Below, in pieces: positions 47,042-55,371 of a stretch of 64,000 bases of DNA. Position 1 is the stretch's first letter, and every line of letters starts with the position of its first letter. The stretch spans positions 1 through 64,000 of the forward strand of contig JAIPES010000001.1 in assembly GCA_021737045.1 (NCBI GenBank), in the 5' to 3' direction. The position numbers were made by a program, and so were the translations under genes. The DNA is from Desulfobacteraceae bacterium (GTDB lineage: Bacteria > Desulfobacterota > Desulfobacteria > Desulfobacterales > Desulfosalsimonadaceae). The notes beneath the pieces were generated by a model. The model did not search any database. It worked only from the letters and a program-made list of their open reading frames with translations, and was not told the DNA's origin.

Positions 47042-47225
47042 AGACTTTTTACGATTCCATCAAGATTGAAGGCTTCGTAAAAAGTCTGATTTCAGATGGT
47101 GCCGTAAAAAGTTCAAGATCAAGGCTTGCGCAATTTCGAAGAATGCAGCGTACTTATCCGTACGTGAAATTCTGAGAAATTGCGCGTAACGCAGATATTG
47201 GACTTTTTACGGTGCCATCAAGATT
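47042..47225. repeat. Cluster of GACTTTTTACGGTGCCATC repeats with a large hairpin
   Basis: Copies at 47042-47064 and 47200-47225 lie in direct orientation. An inverted, fuller copy at 47076-47111 carries GTCTGATTTCAGATGGTGCC. A large hairpin sits between them: GCGCAATTTC (47128) pairs with GAAATTGCGC (ending 47185), with CGTAC/GTACG inside. This fills the ~390-nt gap between the EAL remnant and uspA; I see no gene in it. Confidence 0.72.
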
Positions 47226-47252
47226 GATTCCATGTTCCAGGGAGGCCTGCCC

Positions 47253-47768
47253 ATGTTTAAAGAAGTTGAGTCCATATTGTTTGCCACCAACCTTTCGGAA
47301 AGCTGCCGGCCGGCACTGGATGCCGCCATTGCCATGGCCACCCGGCATCAGGCGGAACTGGTGCTGCTCCATGTCATTGACCGGGAGGTGCCCGGCCAGA
47401 TTGAGGAGCATTTCAAGGCCGTTTTGGGCGAGGAAAAATGGGCGGCAATCAAACTGGAGCACGAACAGGATGCCCGCCAGGCGCTGATCGGGAAGATGTC
47501 CTCGGATAAACTCAGCCGGAAGGTGATCCAGCGTTACTGCCGGGATGCGGGCATGGACCCGGATGCCTGCGGCTTTGCCTGGCGGGAGGTTGTGGCCCTA
47601 AACAGCGACATTGCCGGCACCATTGTTTCCCAGTGCGATGGAAATAACTGCGACATGATTATCATGGGCAGCCGAAAAGGGTTTCTGGGGGGAAATTCTG
47701 TGGGGTCGGCCATCAAGGCGGTTTTGCGCAAATCCAAAATCCCGGTACTGGTGGTGCCGGCTCAATAA
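47253..47768 (+). CDS. Universal stress protein UspA family
   Basis: A 171-residue single Usp domain. ILFATNLSESC is the N-terminal strand; the C-terminal GSRKGFLGGNSVGSAIKAVLRKSKIPVLVV carries the ATP-binding GxxGxGxxS-type loop, although with GFLGGNS. It likely binds nucleotide and modulates stress survival. Start ATG 47253 follows GGGAGG; an in-frame ATG at 47232 is less likely. Its 3' end overlaps the convergent hypothetical gene by 7 nt. Confidence 0.88.
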   Translation: MFKEVESILFATNLSESCRPALDAAIAMATRHQAELVLLHVIDREVPGQIEEHFKAVLGEEKWAAIKLEHEQDARQALIGKMSSDKLSRKVIQRYCRDAGMDPDACGFAWREVVALNSDIAGTIVSQCDGNNCDMIIMGSRKGFLGGNSVGSAIKAVLRKSKIPVLVVPAQ

Positions 47769-48151
47769 GGGCGGTTTGCGGACCTGGCCTGGTCCTTGAG
47801 CTGTTTTTTTGCGTATTTTACCGGAAAATCCGGATGCATAAGATACGGCCGCATGTTTTTGTCAAAATCCGCGCGCAGACTTTCAAAAACGCTGGTTTTC
47901 TCCTGCTGGTCAATAAACCTGCGCTGACGGGTATGCTCCCAGACAAGCGTTTCTCCCAGCCGGTTTATGACCTCCTCCTGCGGGGGTAGATCTTTGTCCT
48001 GGTTTGTTGCGTAAAGGCTGTGGACGGAAACAAGGAGGCGGGCCCGAAGGGTCACCAGCATCCGGTCTCCGATCTGGGTGACAGATGCGTCATAAATTTC
48101 CAGCACAGCCTGGTTGTCCAGAATCGTTTTTTCAATCAGTGTCTCTTCCAT
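47762..48151 (-). CDS. Hypothetical protein (129 aa)
   Basis: A 129-residue protein that starts MEETLIEKTILDNQAVLEIYD and ends in a Lys/Gln-rich tail. The middle contains ARLLVSVHSLYATN followed by charged helical sequence. There is no membrane segment, signal peptide or recognised motif. I choose ATG 48149-48151; the long upstream frame enters the EndoQ-UvrD gene. It is 34 nt after that gene's stop, on the same strand, so it may be co-transcribed with it. Function unknown. Confidence 0.55.
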   Translation of the reverse strand: MEETLIEKTILDNQAVLEIYDASVTQIGDRMLVTLRARLLVSVHSLYATNQDKDLPPQEEVINRLGETLVWEHTRQRRFIDQQEKTSVFESLRADFDKNMRPYLMHPDFPVKYAKKQLKDQARSANRPY

Positions 48152-48185
48152 CAGATCTGTCTGCCTTATGGTTATTCGTGCTGAT

Positions 48186-51100
48186 TCATTGGGAAAACAA
48201 CTGCAATTGTATCTGCCTGGATTTTTTTGAAAAATTGCCTGAAGCCGGTTTTTTGAGATCCGCTGCGATTTCGGCTGTAAACGGTGAAGGTTTTTGCTGC
48301 CGGGTTTGACCGTAAATTTTCCGGGTCCGGGCCGAGCACAGAAACAGCTCGGACATGGCCCGGGTGATGCCCACGTAAAAAAGCCGGCGCTCCTCTTCAA
48401 TCTCTGTCGGTTTGCTGTCCGCCCCGTGATAGGGAATCAGCCCGTCTTCGCAGCCAGCCACAAAAACCACCGGAAACTCCAGGCCCTTGGCCGCGTGCAG
48501 GGTCAAAAGCGAGACCTTTTCACTGCCATCTTTGCAGAAATCGGCATCCGAGCAAAGGGCCAGCGTCTCTGTAAAACCACCGACATCTGCGCCAAAGGCC
48601 CCGGCCATCCGGCGCAGTTGCGCGATGGTTTCTTTTGTGCGCACGTCGGGTTCAGGCAAAAAGGGCCCGAGCCATTGGAAAATTTTTTCCAGTTTTTCGG
48701 GTGCCGGATCCTTTCGTGCGCTTGTTTTCAGGTCTGTCAACTGCTCAACAAAATGCCCCAGGCTTTTTGATGCCCCGGAACTCAGATTCTCCACCCCGCT
48801 CCGGTGGGCCTCTGCTATCAGGCCGTTGACCGAAAGCCCCCGTCTGCGGGCCCAAGCCTTGAGATCAGCCAGGTCTTTTTGGGGAAAGTCAGGGAAAAGC
48901 AGCGCCAGGACCCGGAGCAGGTCCCGGCTGGCCGCTGATCCCTCCAGGATCTTGAGGGCTGAAACCGGTTCTGCAATGCCTGCGGCCTCCCAGGCATGGG
49001 CCTTGCTGGCCAGCCGGCAGGGAATGCCGGCGTCCTGGAAAACCCCGGCAAAGACTTCGGCCTGGGCACGGGTGCGAAACAGAACGGCAAAATCGGCAAA
49101 TGAGTGTTGGCTCCCGTCTTTGGCAAACTGGTCCGCTTTGTCAAAATCATGGAAATCAAAGCCCATGCCGCCCACCATCTGCTCGATGGTTTTGCCCACT
49201 GCCACGGCTTCGCCCCGTTGATCCGCCGCCTGGATCAGATGAAGGTGAGGGGTGCCGGAAATGTCGGAAAAAACCGGTTGGCACTGCCGGTTGCCGCCTT
49301 TTTCGCCCAGGACCTGGCCGGCGGCAGAAAGAATGGTTTGCGTGGACCGGTAATTCTGTCGGAGGCAGATGCTTTGGGCACCTGGAAAATCATTTTCAAA
49401 ACATTGGAAATAGGCCGGATCCGATCCCCGGAATCCGTAAATGGACTGGTCCGGATCACCGATGACACAGATCTGTCCGTCTGCGGGGCAAAGTTGTCTG
49501 ACCAGCCGGTACTGGGCGTAATTGAGATCCTGGTATTCATCAATAAACACAAATGGCAGCCGCTCGCGCAGGGTTGCACACAGTGCCGGATCCGATTCCA
49601 GAAGCATGACGGTTTGGCAGATCAGGTCCTCGTAATCCCACAGGCGTTCGGCGTCCAGGATGTCCTGGTAGGCGCTGTAAATTCGGGAAAACACCGGGGC
49701 TGCGTCTCCGGCAATGGGTTCCAGGTCGTCATCCGGGCCAAGAATGCGCTGTTTTGCATTCGCCACCCGATCCATAAGGGTTTCAATCCGGTCGCTGATC
49801 TTTGTGCCCCTTGCCTTGACCCTGTCTGCGGCTTCGGCGAGCAGTGCACGCCGGTCCTGTTCATCGGCGATGCCGTGATTTGCCGTATTTTTGATTTCCC
49901 TGAGCAGGGAAAAACAAAAAGAATGAAAAGTCCGGGCTTCGGGCAAAACCGCATCCAGCCCCAGCAGGCCTGCTAAGCGCTGTTTCATCTGGTCTGCGGC
50001 CTTGTGGGTGAAGGTGACGGCCAGGATCTGTTCCGGGGCGGCGGCTTCGGTCTGCAGAAGCCAGGCGATCCGGCAGGTCAGGGTCCGGGTTTTGCCTGTT
50101 CCCGGTCCGGCCGATATGAGCAATGGGCCGCCGGCATGGGTTACGGCGCGGTACTGGTCCGGGTTCAGGCCGGAAAGAACCGGGTTTTCATGATTGTTTG
50201 CCAAAGGGGTTTGCGGGCCCGGGGTTTTTCCCGCGGGTTCGGGATCCGTGGCAGGGGTTTTGGTCTGTTTGGGTTTTGGCTTTTTTTTTACAGGTGCGGC
50301 CGGCAGGTCGAATAAAACCTGCTGGCCGGTTAAATGTTCGCGCTGCTCCGGGGTGAAAATGGTGACACTGCCGTACTGACCGTCAAATCCGGGTTGACGG
50401 TGGACCCGTCCCGCCCGCATGCGTTCCACGGCCTCGGCCAGAAGCCCGTTTCCGGAAGCCCGGATTTCTTCAACAGGCATGTCGTGAAGTACCCTTAATT
50501 CCGGGCCAAGGCGGCTGATGACCGTCTGCCAGGCGGAAATCACCTTTTTGCTCTTGGGCCCGACGCTGAGCAGTTCGGACAGGATTTCAGCCAGGGGAAT
50601 GAGACTGTAAAACGGATGGGTTTTTTGGGGTTTTTCGCCATCTTTTCGGCCGGCGAGCTGCTCGACCCGGTAGAGCACTCCCACGGTGACCGGGTTTCCG
50701 CATACCGGGCAGATACTGCTGTTTTCAATAGTTTGTCTGGGGTGCAGGTTGACCCCGCATTTGCGGTGGCCGTCCTGGTGGTATTTGCCTTCTTCCGGGA
50801 AAAATTCCAGGGTGCCCAGAAATTTTTCCGGGTCCCCGGTTTCAATGGCGCTGCGCATGGCATCATAACAGAGTTCGGTGTCAAACAGGTTGGCCTCCCG
50901 GCCCAGGTTGGCCGGTGAGTGGGCGTCGGAGTTGGACACCAGGGTGCGGTTGTCCAGATCCTTTATCCGCCAGTTCATGGGGGGGTCAGAGGACAGGCCG
51001 GTTTCCACGGCAAATATGTGGTCGGAAAGATCCTCGAAACATTCGGCCACCGAGTCAAACCCGGATTTGGACCCGAACAGGGAAAACCAGGGGGTCCAGA

Positions 51101-51593
51101 TATGAGCCGGGATCAGAAAACCCGATTCATGGGTTTCAAGCACGATTTCCAGCAGGCGTTTGGAATCCAGGCCCAGGATGGGCCGGCCGTCTGCCTTGAG
51201 GTTGCCGATCTGCGAAAGCCGGGCGTTGAATTTTTCCACATGGGACAGTTTGGGGAAAAACACCACATGGTGAAGTTTTCGCGTAACCCCGCCCTTTTTA
51301 TAAATGTTGCTGATCTCGGTGCTCAAAACAAAGCGCACCGGATAACCGCCGGCCACGGAAATCTGTTTTTCGCACTGCTGTTCCGGGTCGTCTTTGAGCT
51401 TGAACAGGCCCTGTTCGGCGGGCTCCAGGTATTGCCGGATTTCATCGAGCCATTGGGGATGGGTGTAATCCCCTGTGGCCACCAAGGTGATGCCCTTTTG
51501 CCGGGCGGCCATGTACAAATGGGGAAAATCCAGGTTTTTGGCCGTTGCCCTGGAAAAGCGGGAATGAATGTGCAGATCAGCGATATATTTCAT
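48186..51593 (-). CDS. Endonuclease Q-like PHP domain fused to UvrD-type helicase
   Basis: A 1135-residue protein. Residues 1-430 resemble the PHP-superfamily endonuclease EndoQ: DLHIHSRFSRA (4-17), GDYTHPQ (~41), AHIWTPWFSLFGSKSGFDS (163-181), SNSDAHS (~220), and a C4-like ribbon C279...CPVC298. EndoQ nicks 5' of deaminated bases. After a Lys/Pro linker (~430-470) comes an SF1A helicase: SAGPGTGKTRT (Walker A, Lys501), FIDEYQDLN (Walker B), QNYRS, then LTLHAAKGLEFPVVF and GITRAM near the end. I start at ATG 51591-51593. A nick-and-unwind enzyme for deaminated DNA is inferred. Confidence 0.88.
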   Translation of the reverse strand: MKYIADLHIHSRFSRATAKNLDFPHLYMAARQKGITLVATGDYTHPQWLDEIRQYLEPAEQGLFKLKDDPEQQCEKQISVAGGYPVRFVLSTEISNIYKKGGVTRKLHHVVFFPKLSHVEKFNARLSQIGNLKADGRPILGLDSKRLLEIVLETHESGFLIPAHIWTPWFSLFGSKSGFDSVAECFEDLSDHIFAVETGLSSDPPMNWRIKDLDNRTLVSNSDAHSPANLGREANLFDTELCYDAMRSAIETGDPEKFLGTLEFFPEEGKYHQDGHRKCGVNLHPRQTIENSSICPVCGNPVTVGVLYRVEQLAGRKDGEKPQKTHPFYSLIPLAEILSELLSVGPKSKKVISAWQTVISRLGPELRVLHDMPVEEIRASGNGLLAEAVERMRAGRVHRQPGFDGQYGSVTIFTPEQREHLTGQQVLFDLPAAPVKKKPKPKQTKTPATDPEPAGKTPGPQTPLANNHENPVLSGLNPDQYRAVTHAGGPLLISAGPGTGKTRTLTCRIAWLLQTEAAAPEQILAVTFTHKAADQMKQRLAGLLGLDAVLPEARTFHSFCFSLLREIKNTANHGIADEQDRRALLAEAADRVKARGTKISDRIETLMDRVANAKQRILGPDDDLEPIAGDAAPVFSRIYSAYQDILDAERLWDYEDLICQTVMLLESDPALCATLRERLPFVFIDEYQDLNYAQYRLVRQLCPADGQICVIGDPDQSIYGFRGSDPAYFQCFENDFPGAQSICLRQNYRSTQTILSAAGQVLGEKGGNRQCQPVFSDISGTPHLHLIQAADQRGEAVAVGKTIEQMVGGMGFDFHDFDKADQFAKDGSQHSFADFAVLFRTRAQAEVFAGVFQDAGIPCRLASKAHAWEAAGIAEPVSALKILEGSAASRDLLRVLALLFPDFPQKDLADLKAWARRRGLSVNGLIAEAHRSGVENLSSGASKSLGHFVEQLTDLKTSARKDPAPEKLEKIFQWLGPFLPEPDVRTKETIAQLRRMAGAFGADVGGFTETLALCSDADFCKDGSEKVSLLTLHAAKGLEFPVVFVAGCEDGLIPYHGADSKPTEIEEERRLFYVGITRAMSELFLCSARTRKIYGQTRQQKPSPFTAEIAADLKKPASGNFSKKSRQIQLQLFSQ

Positions 51594-51639
51594 GGCCTGA
51601 TTTTTTATCACACTGCCCGGAAGACTTCAAGGCAGGGTT

Positions 51640-51694
51640 GGCCGCAGGGCTTTCTTCCTGCAAAAACAGCGGACGCGGTAAAAAGCTTTTTACG
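51640..51694 (-). repeat. GTAAAAA...GGAAGGAAGCCCT repeat, copy 4
   Basis: Minus-strand reading is CGTAAAAAGCTTTTTACCG, then CGTCCGCTGTTTTTGCAGGA and AAGAAAGCCCTGCGGCC, nearly identical to 30312-30366. It runs straight into hairpin copy 3. Confidence 0.75.
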
Positions 51695-51701
51695 GTTTTC
51701 G

Positions 51702-51788
51702 CATGAGCAGTCCCGGGTGGCAGCTTGCTCCCTGCTGACCGCTGGCGCGCTCAATGCGACTCGCAAGCTACCCCCGGTCCTGCTCATG
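51702..51788 (+). repeat. Constant-loop, variable-stem hairpin element, copy 3
   Basis: Left arm 51702-51728 pairs with right arm 51763-51788 (~22 of 27 with one bulge). The 34-nt loop is 51729-51762, beginning TCCCTGCTGACCGCTGGCG. GGTTTTCG and GCCAGCC flank it. Confidence 0.86.
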
Positions 51789-51907
51789 GCCAGCCATCGT
51801 GTCAATTGCGGGTATCCGGGAAAAGTTCCCGGGGAAAATTTTCAGGGAGTTTTTGCAGATGGGTTAGATGTCATTAATTGACCTCACCGCGCTTGCAGAA
51901 AGTTGGC

Positions 51908-51995
51908 CATGGGGCTGGGCGGGCGGCGGTTTACGAGTCGCATTGAGCGCGCCAGCGGTCAGCAGAGAGAAAATCGCCGCCTGCCCAGCCCCATG
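51908..51995 (-). repeat. Constant-loop, variable-stem hairpin element, copy 4 (inverted)
   Basis: Arms 51908-51934 and 51969-51995 pair at ~23 of 27 positions. The 34-nt loop (51935-51968) reads on the minus strand as TCTCTGCTGACCGCTGGCG and on. It lies 119 nt from copy 3 in the opposite orientation. The ~590-nt gap between the EndoQ-UvrD and rdgC genes holds only these repeats and no gene. Confidence 0.86.
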
Positions 51996-52180
51996 CGAAA
52001 ACCCCGCCAATCTTTCGATCGGGAAGAGAATTTCGGGCAGGCCCGGTGTAGAGGCTATGTGGTGGGGTTGCTCAATAAAGACAAACTCCGGCCTGAAAAA
52101 AGACTTGCCTGGAAAACCGGGGGCGGGTTATGAAGTGAACTTTGATACAAATCCCCCACTCAAATGAAATGGATGAATTT

Positions 52181-52807
52181 ATGCAGCTTTTGGCTTCCAC
52201 CCTTTCCGTGACCCGCTACCGGGTCCAGGGGAAACCGGCCGAGCCGGTGATGGACACGGTCCGAAACGGGCTCAAAGATCAGATGATCCGGGAGATCGAC
52301 AATGATCCGGCCCAGAAAAGCATCGGATGGACCGAATCGGCCCGGCCCTTTGCCCCGGATTTTGAGTCCGCCCAGTTCATGTTCGGCAATCATCTGGTGT
52401 TTTCCCTGCGCATGGACAAAAAATCGGTACCTGCAAAGATCGTTGCCAAGCATGTGAACATGGCCACAGCCAAACGCCTGGCCGATAACGGCCAGAGCCA
52501 TTTGTCAAAAAACGAAAAGCGCCAGATCAAGGACGAGGTCCTCCACCGGCTCTATACCCGGGTGCCGGCCACGCCCAATGTCTATGACCTGGCCTGGGAC
52601 ATGGAGGCCGGGGTTTTGTGGTTTTTCTCCAATTTGAAAGAGGCCAACGAGGAGCTGGAAACCCTGTTTTCAAAGTCGTTCCGGATTTCGCTGATCCGGA
52701 TGTTTCCCTATACAGAGGCTGATCTGGCCGCCGGGCTTTCAGATCATCAGCGCGATGCCTTAAAGCAGTCCGGACCCGCCCTGTTTTCCGGAGGTGGCCA
52801 TGCTTGA
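52181..52807 (+). CDS. rdgC: RdgC-family recombination-associated protein
   Basis: A 208-residue protein beginning MQLLASTLSVTRYRVQG, as RdgC proteins do. It contains PDFESAQFMFGNHLVFSLRMD and KRQIKDEVLHRLYTRVPA blocks. RdgC forms a DNA-encircling ring that inhibits RecA loading and affects replication restart. At 208 residues it is shorter than E. coli RdgC (303), but many deltaproteobacterial relatives are of this size. Start ATG 52181 is inferred by alignment; an ATG 12 nt earlier is possible and no clear ribosome site helps. The next gene overlaps its end by 8 nt. Confidence 0.78.
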   Translation: MQLLASTLSVTRYRVQGKPAEPVMDTVRNGLKDQMIREIDNDPAQKSIGWTESARPFAPDFESAQFMFGNHLVFSLRMDKKSVPAKIVAKHVNMATAKRLADNGQSHLSKNEKRQIKDEVLHRLYTRVPATPNVYDLAWDMEAGVLWFFSNLKEANEELETLFSKSFRISLIRMFPYTEADLAAGLSDHQRDALKQSGPALFSGGGHA

Positions 52808-53339
52808 TGTCTCTGTTGCCTATAACCGTTACAAGTTTCTGGGTCACGAGTTTCTGACCTGGCTGTGGTACATGATTGACACGGATTTTGAGGCCCTGCA
52901 GAAGGCGGATCCGGAAATGGACGCCCTTGCCATCGGCAACCGGATCGTGCTGGAAAACCACCGGCACAACCAGGATGAAACCATCACCATCCGGGGCGAC
53001 GGCGCGGGCCTGGAAGAAGGCGTCATGGCCCTGACCAAGGGGGCCAAGGTCACGGAAATGCATCTGATTTTCCGGGCCGGGGAACTGGAGTGGCGGTTTT
53101 CGGTCAAGGGCGAAAGCCTGAGCATCAGCAGCCTGAAAACCCCGCAGACGGCAAAGCTGGAATCTGCTGAGGATATTGAGGGTGCGGTGCTGGAGAAAAT
53201 TTATCTGGTGGAACGCGTGGTCAAACTGGTGGAGCAGTTGTATGCGCAGTTTGCAAAACAGCGGTTTGACCCGGACTGGGACAACAAAGTCGTGCACCGG
53301 ATCATGGCCTGGATACGGCAGGGTCCGGCAGCGGATTAG
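52800..53339 (+). CDS. Hypothetical protein translationally coupled to rdgC (179 aa)
   Basis: A 179-residue soluble protein starting at ATG 52800, with GGAGG 5 nt upstream inside rdgC. It overlaps rdgC by 8 nt. The sequence has an EFLTWLWYMIDTDFEAL segment and a late amphipathic EKIYLVERVVKLVEQLYAQF helix, with no known catalytic motif. Tight coupling suggests a partner of RdgC, perhaps regulating ring loading. The role is inferred from position alone. Confidence 0.62.
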   Translation: MLDVSVAYNRYKFLGHEFLTWLWYMIDTDFEALQKADPEMDALAIGNRIVLENHRHNQDETITIRGDGAGLEEGVMALTKGAKVTEMHLIFRAGELEWRFSVKGESLSISSLKTPQTAKLESAEDIEGAVLEKIYLVERVVKLVEQLYAQFAKQRFDPDWDNKVVHRIMAWIRQGPAAD

Positions 53340-53373
53340 CATTGCGCCCGGATCCGGGGTGTTGAATCTTCTT

Positions 53374-53931
53374 TTAGAAGAACAGATCCGCAATCAGAAT
53401 CCGCGTGCCAATGGCTACGAGGATGATGCCGCCGGTCATTTCCATGCGCGGGCCGAATCTGCGGCCGAAAATACGGCCCAGGCGGATGCCGGCAAGGGAC
53501 ATGGCCGAAGTGATCACCCCGATCATGATGCTTGGATACCAGATGTCCACATTCATCATGGCAAGGGAAAAACCCACGGCCAGGGCATCAATGCTGGTGG
53601 CCACAGACAGCATCACCAGTGTCAGCCCCCGGGAGGGATCTTTTTTGATTTGCTCAGATGGGTTTTCAAGGCTGCCGCGGATCATGCGCAGGCCAACAAA
53701 CATCAGCAGGCCAAAGGCCACCCAGTGATCCACCGCAGATACCAGGTGGGCAATCCGGGACCCGGCATACCAGCCGAGTACCGGCATCATGAACTGGAAC
53801 AGGCCGAAATGAAAGGAAAGCCGGAATATGGCCCTGGGATGCAGTCTGCCGGCGGTGCCGGCGGCCACGGACACGGCAAAGGCGTCCATGGCCAGGGACA
53901 GGGCAATGAGTATGATTTCAGCGATATTCAT
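53374..53931 (-). CDS. mntP: Manganese efflux pump MntP
   Basis: A 185-residue membrane protein with six predicted helices. The MntP family pattern is visible: LSLAMDAFAVSVAAG (helix 1) and VATSIDALAVGFSLA (helix 4), each holding the Asp used in ion transport. It exports Mn2+. Start ATG 53929-53931; a longer upstream frame is dropped. I looked for a yybP-ykoY-type manganese riboswitch in the short divergent space with the thiolase gene and found no convincing one. Confidence 0.9.
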   Translation of the reverse strand: MNIAEIILIALSLAMDAFAVSVAAGTAGRLHPRAIFRLSFHFGLFQFMMPVLGWYAGSRIAHLVSAVDHWVAFGLLMFVGLRMIRGSLENPSEQIKKDPSRGLTLVMLSVATSIDALAVGFSLAMMNVDIWYPSIMIGVITSAMSLAGIRLGRIFGRRFGPRMEMTGGIILVAIGTRILIADLFF

Positions 53932-54039
53932 CAGCGCGCAGGCCGGATTTCTATGATGCGTTGTTTGCCTGTGTGATTGTCTGCATTTGTGAGGTATCAA
54001 TATAAATTGGAAATATCAACCAGGAAAGGAGCAGGATGT

Positions 54040-55290
54040 ATGAAAGATGTGGTGATTGTATCTGCATGCCGAACCCCGATCGGCACCTTAGGCGGAACGC
54101 TCAAGAGCCTTACCGGTGCGCATCTGGCCTCGGTGACAATGAAGGAAGCCGTTGAGCGGGCGGGAATTTCGCCTGAAATCATTGATGATGTGCGTTACGG
54201 GTGCTGTATGGAGCCGGTGGACGCATTAAACGTCACCCGGGTGGCCTGGCTTCTGGCCGGCTTTCCCGATAGTGTACCCGCTGTAACCCTTAATCGCGTC
54301 TGCATTTCCGGCATGGAGGCGGTGCTCTCCGGTGCGGCCATGATCCAGGCGGAAATGGCGGATGTGATCCTGGCCGGCGGCGTGGAGCACATGTCCGGCG
54401 TGCCCTATGTGGTAGAAGAAGCCCGTTGGGGATGCCGGCTTCAGGATCAGACCTTCAAGGACGCGCTGATCCATGGGCTGCACTGCGGCTCCCATATTAT
54501 CCCGCACCCGGAAGACGGGCCGGTCAATGCAGATGAGCCGCCCCTTTCGTATTTCAAGGGCAAACCCTATATCATGGGCCACACTGCGGAGTTTATTGCC
54601 CAGCACATGGGCATTTCCCGGGAAGAAATGGACGATGTGGCCCTGCGGAGCCATAACAACGCCGAGCGGGCCAATCAGGACGGCTCCTTTACCGAAGAAA
54701 CCGTGCCCGTGTCCGTGCCCCGGCGCAAAAAAGATCCCCTGGTTTTTGCCCATGACGAGCATTTCCGGCCGGGCCTGACAATGGACGATCTTCAAAAACT
54801 GCCCCCGGCTTTCGTGCCCAAGACCGGCACGGTCACGGCCGGCAATTCCAGCGGAATCAATGACGGCTCTGCGGCCATGGTGATCATGAGCGCAGACAAA
54901 GCCAAAGAACTGGGCTTAACCCCGCTGGCAAAAATCCGGGCCACCGGAAAGGGCGCCTGTCATCCCTCGGTGATGGGGTTGTCTCCGGTCCCGGCCGTCA
55001 AGGACCTGGTGGCCAAAAGCGGCATTCAGACAGATGATTTCGAGTTGATTGAGGTGAATGAAGCCTTTGCTGCCCAGTACCTGGGCTGCGAAAAAGACCT
55101 GGGATTGAATCGGGAAATCACCAACGTCAACGGCTCGGGCATCGGGCTGGGTCATCCCGTGGGCGCCACCGGGGCCCGGATCATGGTCACCCTGATCCAT
55201 GCCCTTCGCAAACAGGGCAAAACCCTGGGGCTTGCCACCCTGTGCGGCGGCGGCGGGGTTTCCATGGCAACAGCGCTTGAGATTCTGTAA
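54040..55290 (+). CDS. Acetyl-CoA acetyltransferase (thiolase)
   Basis: Claisen condensation or thiolysis of acyl-CoA, 416 residues. The nucleophile Cys88 lies in NRVCISGMEAV, His372 in GLGHPVGATGARI, and the second Cys402 in LCGGGGVSM. NEAFAAQYL supplies the conserved Asn-Glu-Ala-Phe. Length matches the biosynthetic/degradative thiolase II group. Start ATG 54040 follows GGAG and AGGA-like sites; the upstream frame is unlikely. It stands alone, so the pathway (beta-oxidation, butyrate or acetoacetate) is not clear. Confidence 0.92.
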   Translation: MKDVVIVSACRTPIGTLGGTLKSLTGAHLASVTMKEAVERAGISPEIIDDVRYGCCMEPVDALNVTRVAWLLAGFPDSVPAVTLNRVCISGMEAVLSGAAMIQAEMADVILAGGVEHMSGVPYVVEEARWGCRLQDQTFKDALIHGLHCGSHIIPHPEDGPVNADEPPLSYFKGKPYIMGHTAEFIAQHMGISREEMDDVALRSHNNAERANQDGSFTEETVPVSVPRRKKDPLVFAHDEHFRPGLTMDDLQKLPPAFVPKTGTVTAGNSSGINDGSAAMVIMSADKAKELGLTPLAKIRATGKGACHPSVMGLSPVPAVKDLVAKSGIQTDDFELIEVNEAFAAQYLGCEKDLGLNREITNVNGSGIGLGHPVGATGARIMVTLIHALRKQGKTLGLATLCGGGGVSMATALEIL

Positions 55291-55330
55291 CAGGCAAGGT
55301 TGGACAAAAGCGATGTAACGCATTTTCCGC

Positions 55331-55365
55331 AAAGGGGGGGGTTGTTTTTCCACCCCGCCTTTTTC
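55331..55365. terminator. Probable bidirectional terminator
   Basis: AAAGG-GGGG-TTG at the left pairs with CA-CCCC-CCTTT at the right around a T-rich loop, with T and A runs outside. It lies between the convergent thiolase and 55372 genes. Confidence 0.5.
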
Positions 55366-55371
55366 GGATTC

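Noticed and set aside
53932-54039. Manganese (yybP-ykoY) riboswitch before mntP
   Set aside because: The space shared with the thiolase gene is only ~108 nt and the expected conserved loops were not recognisable.
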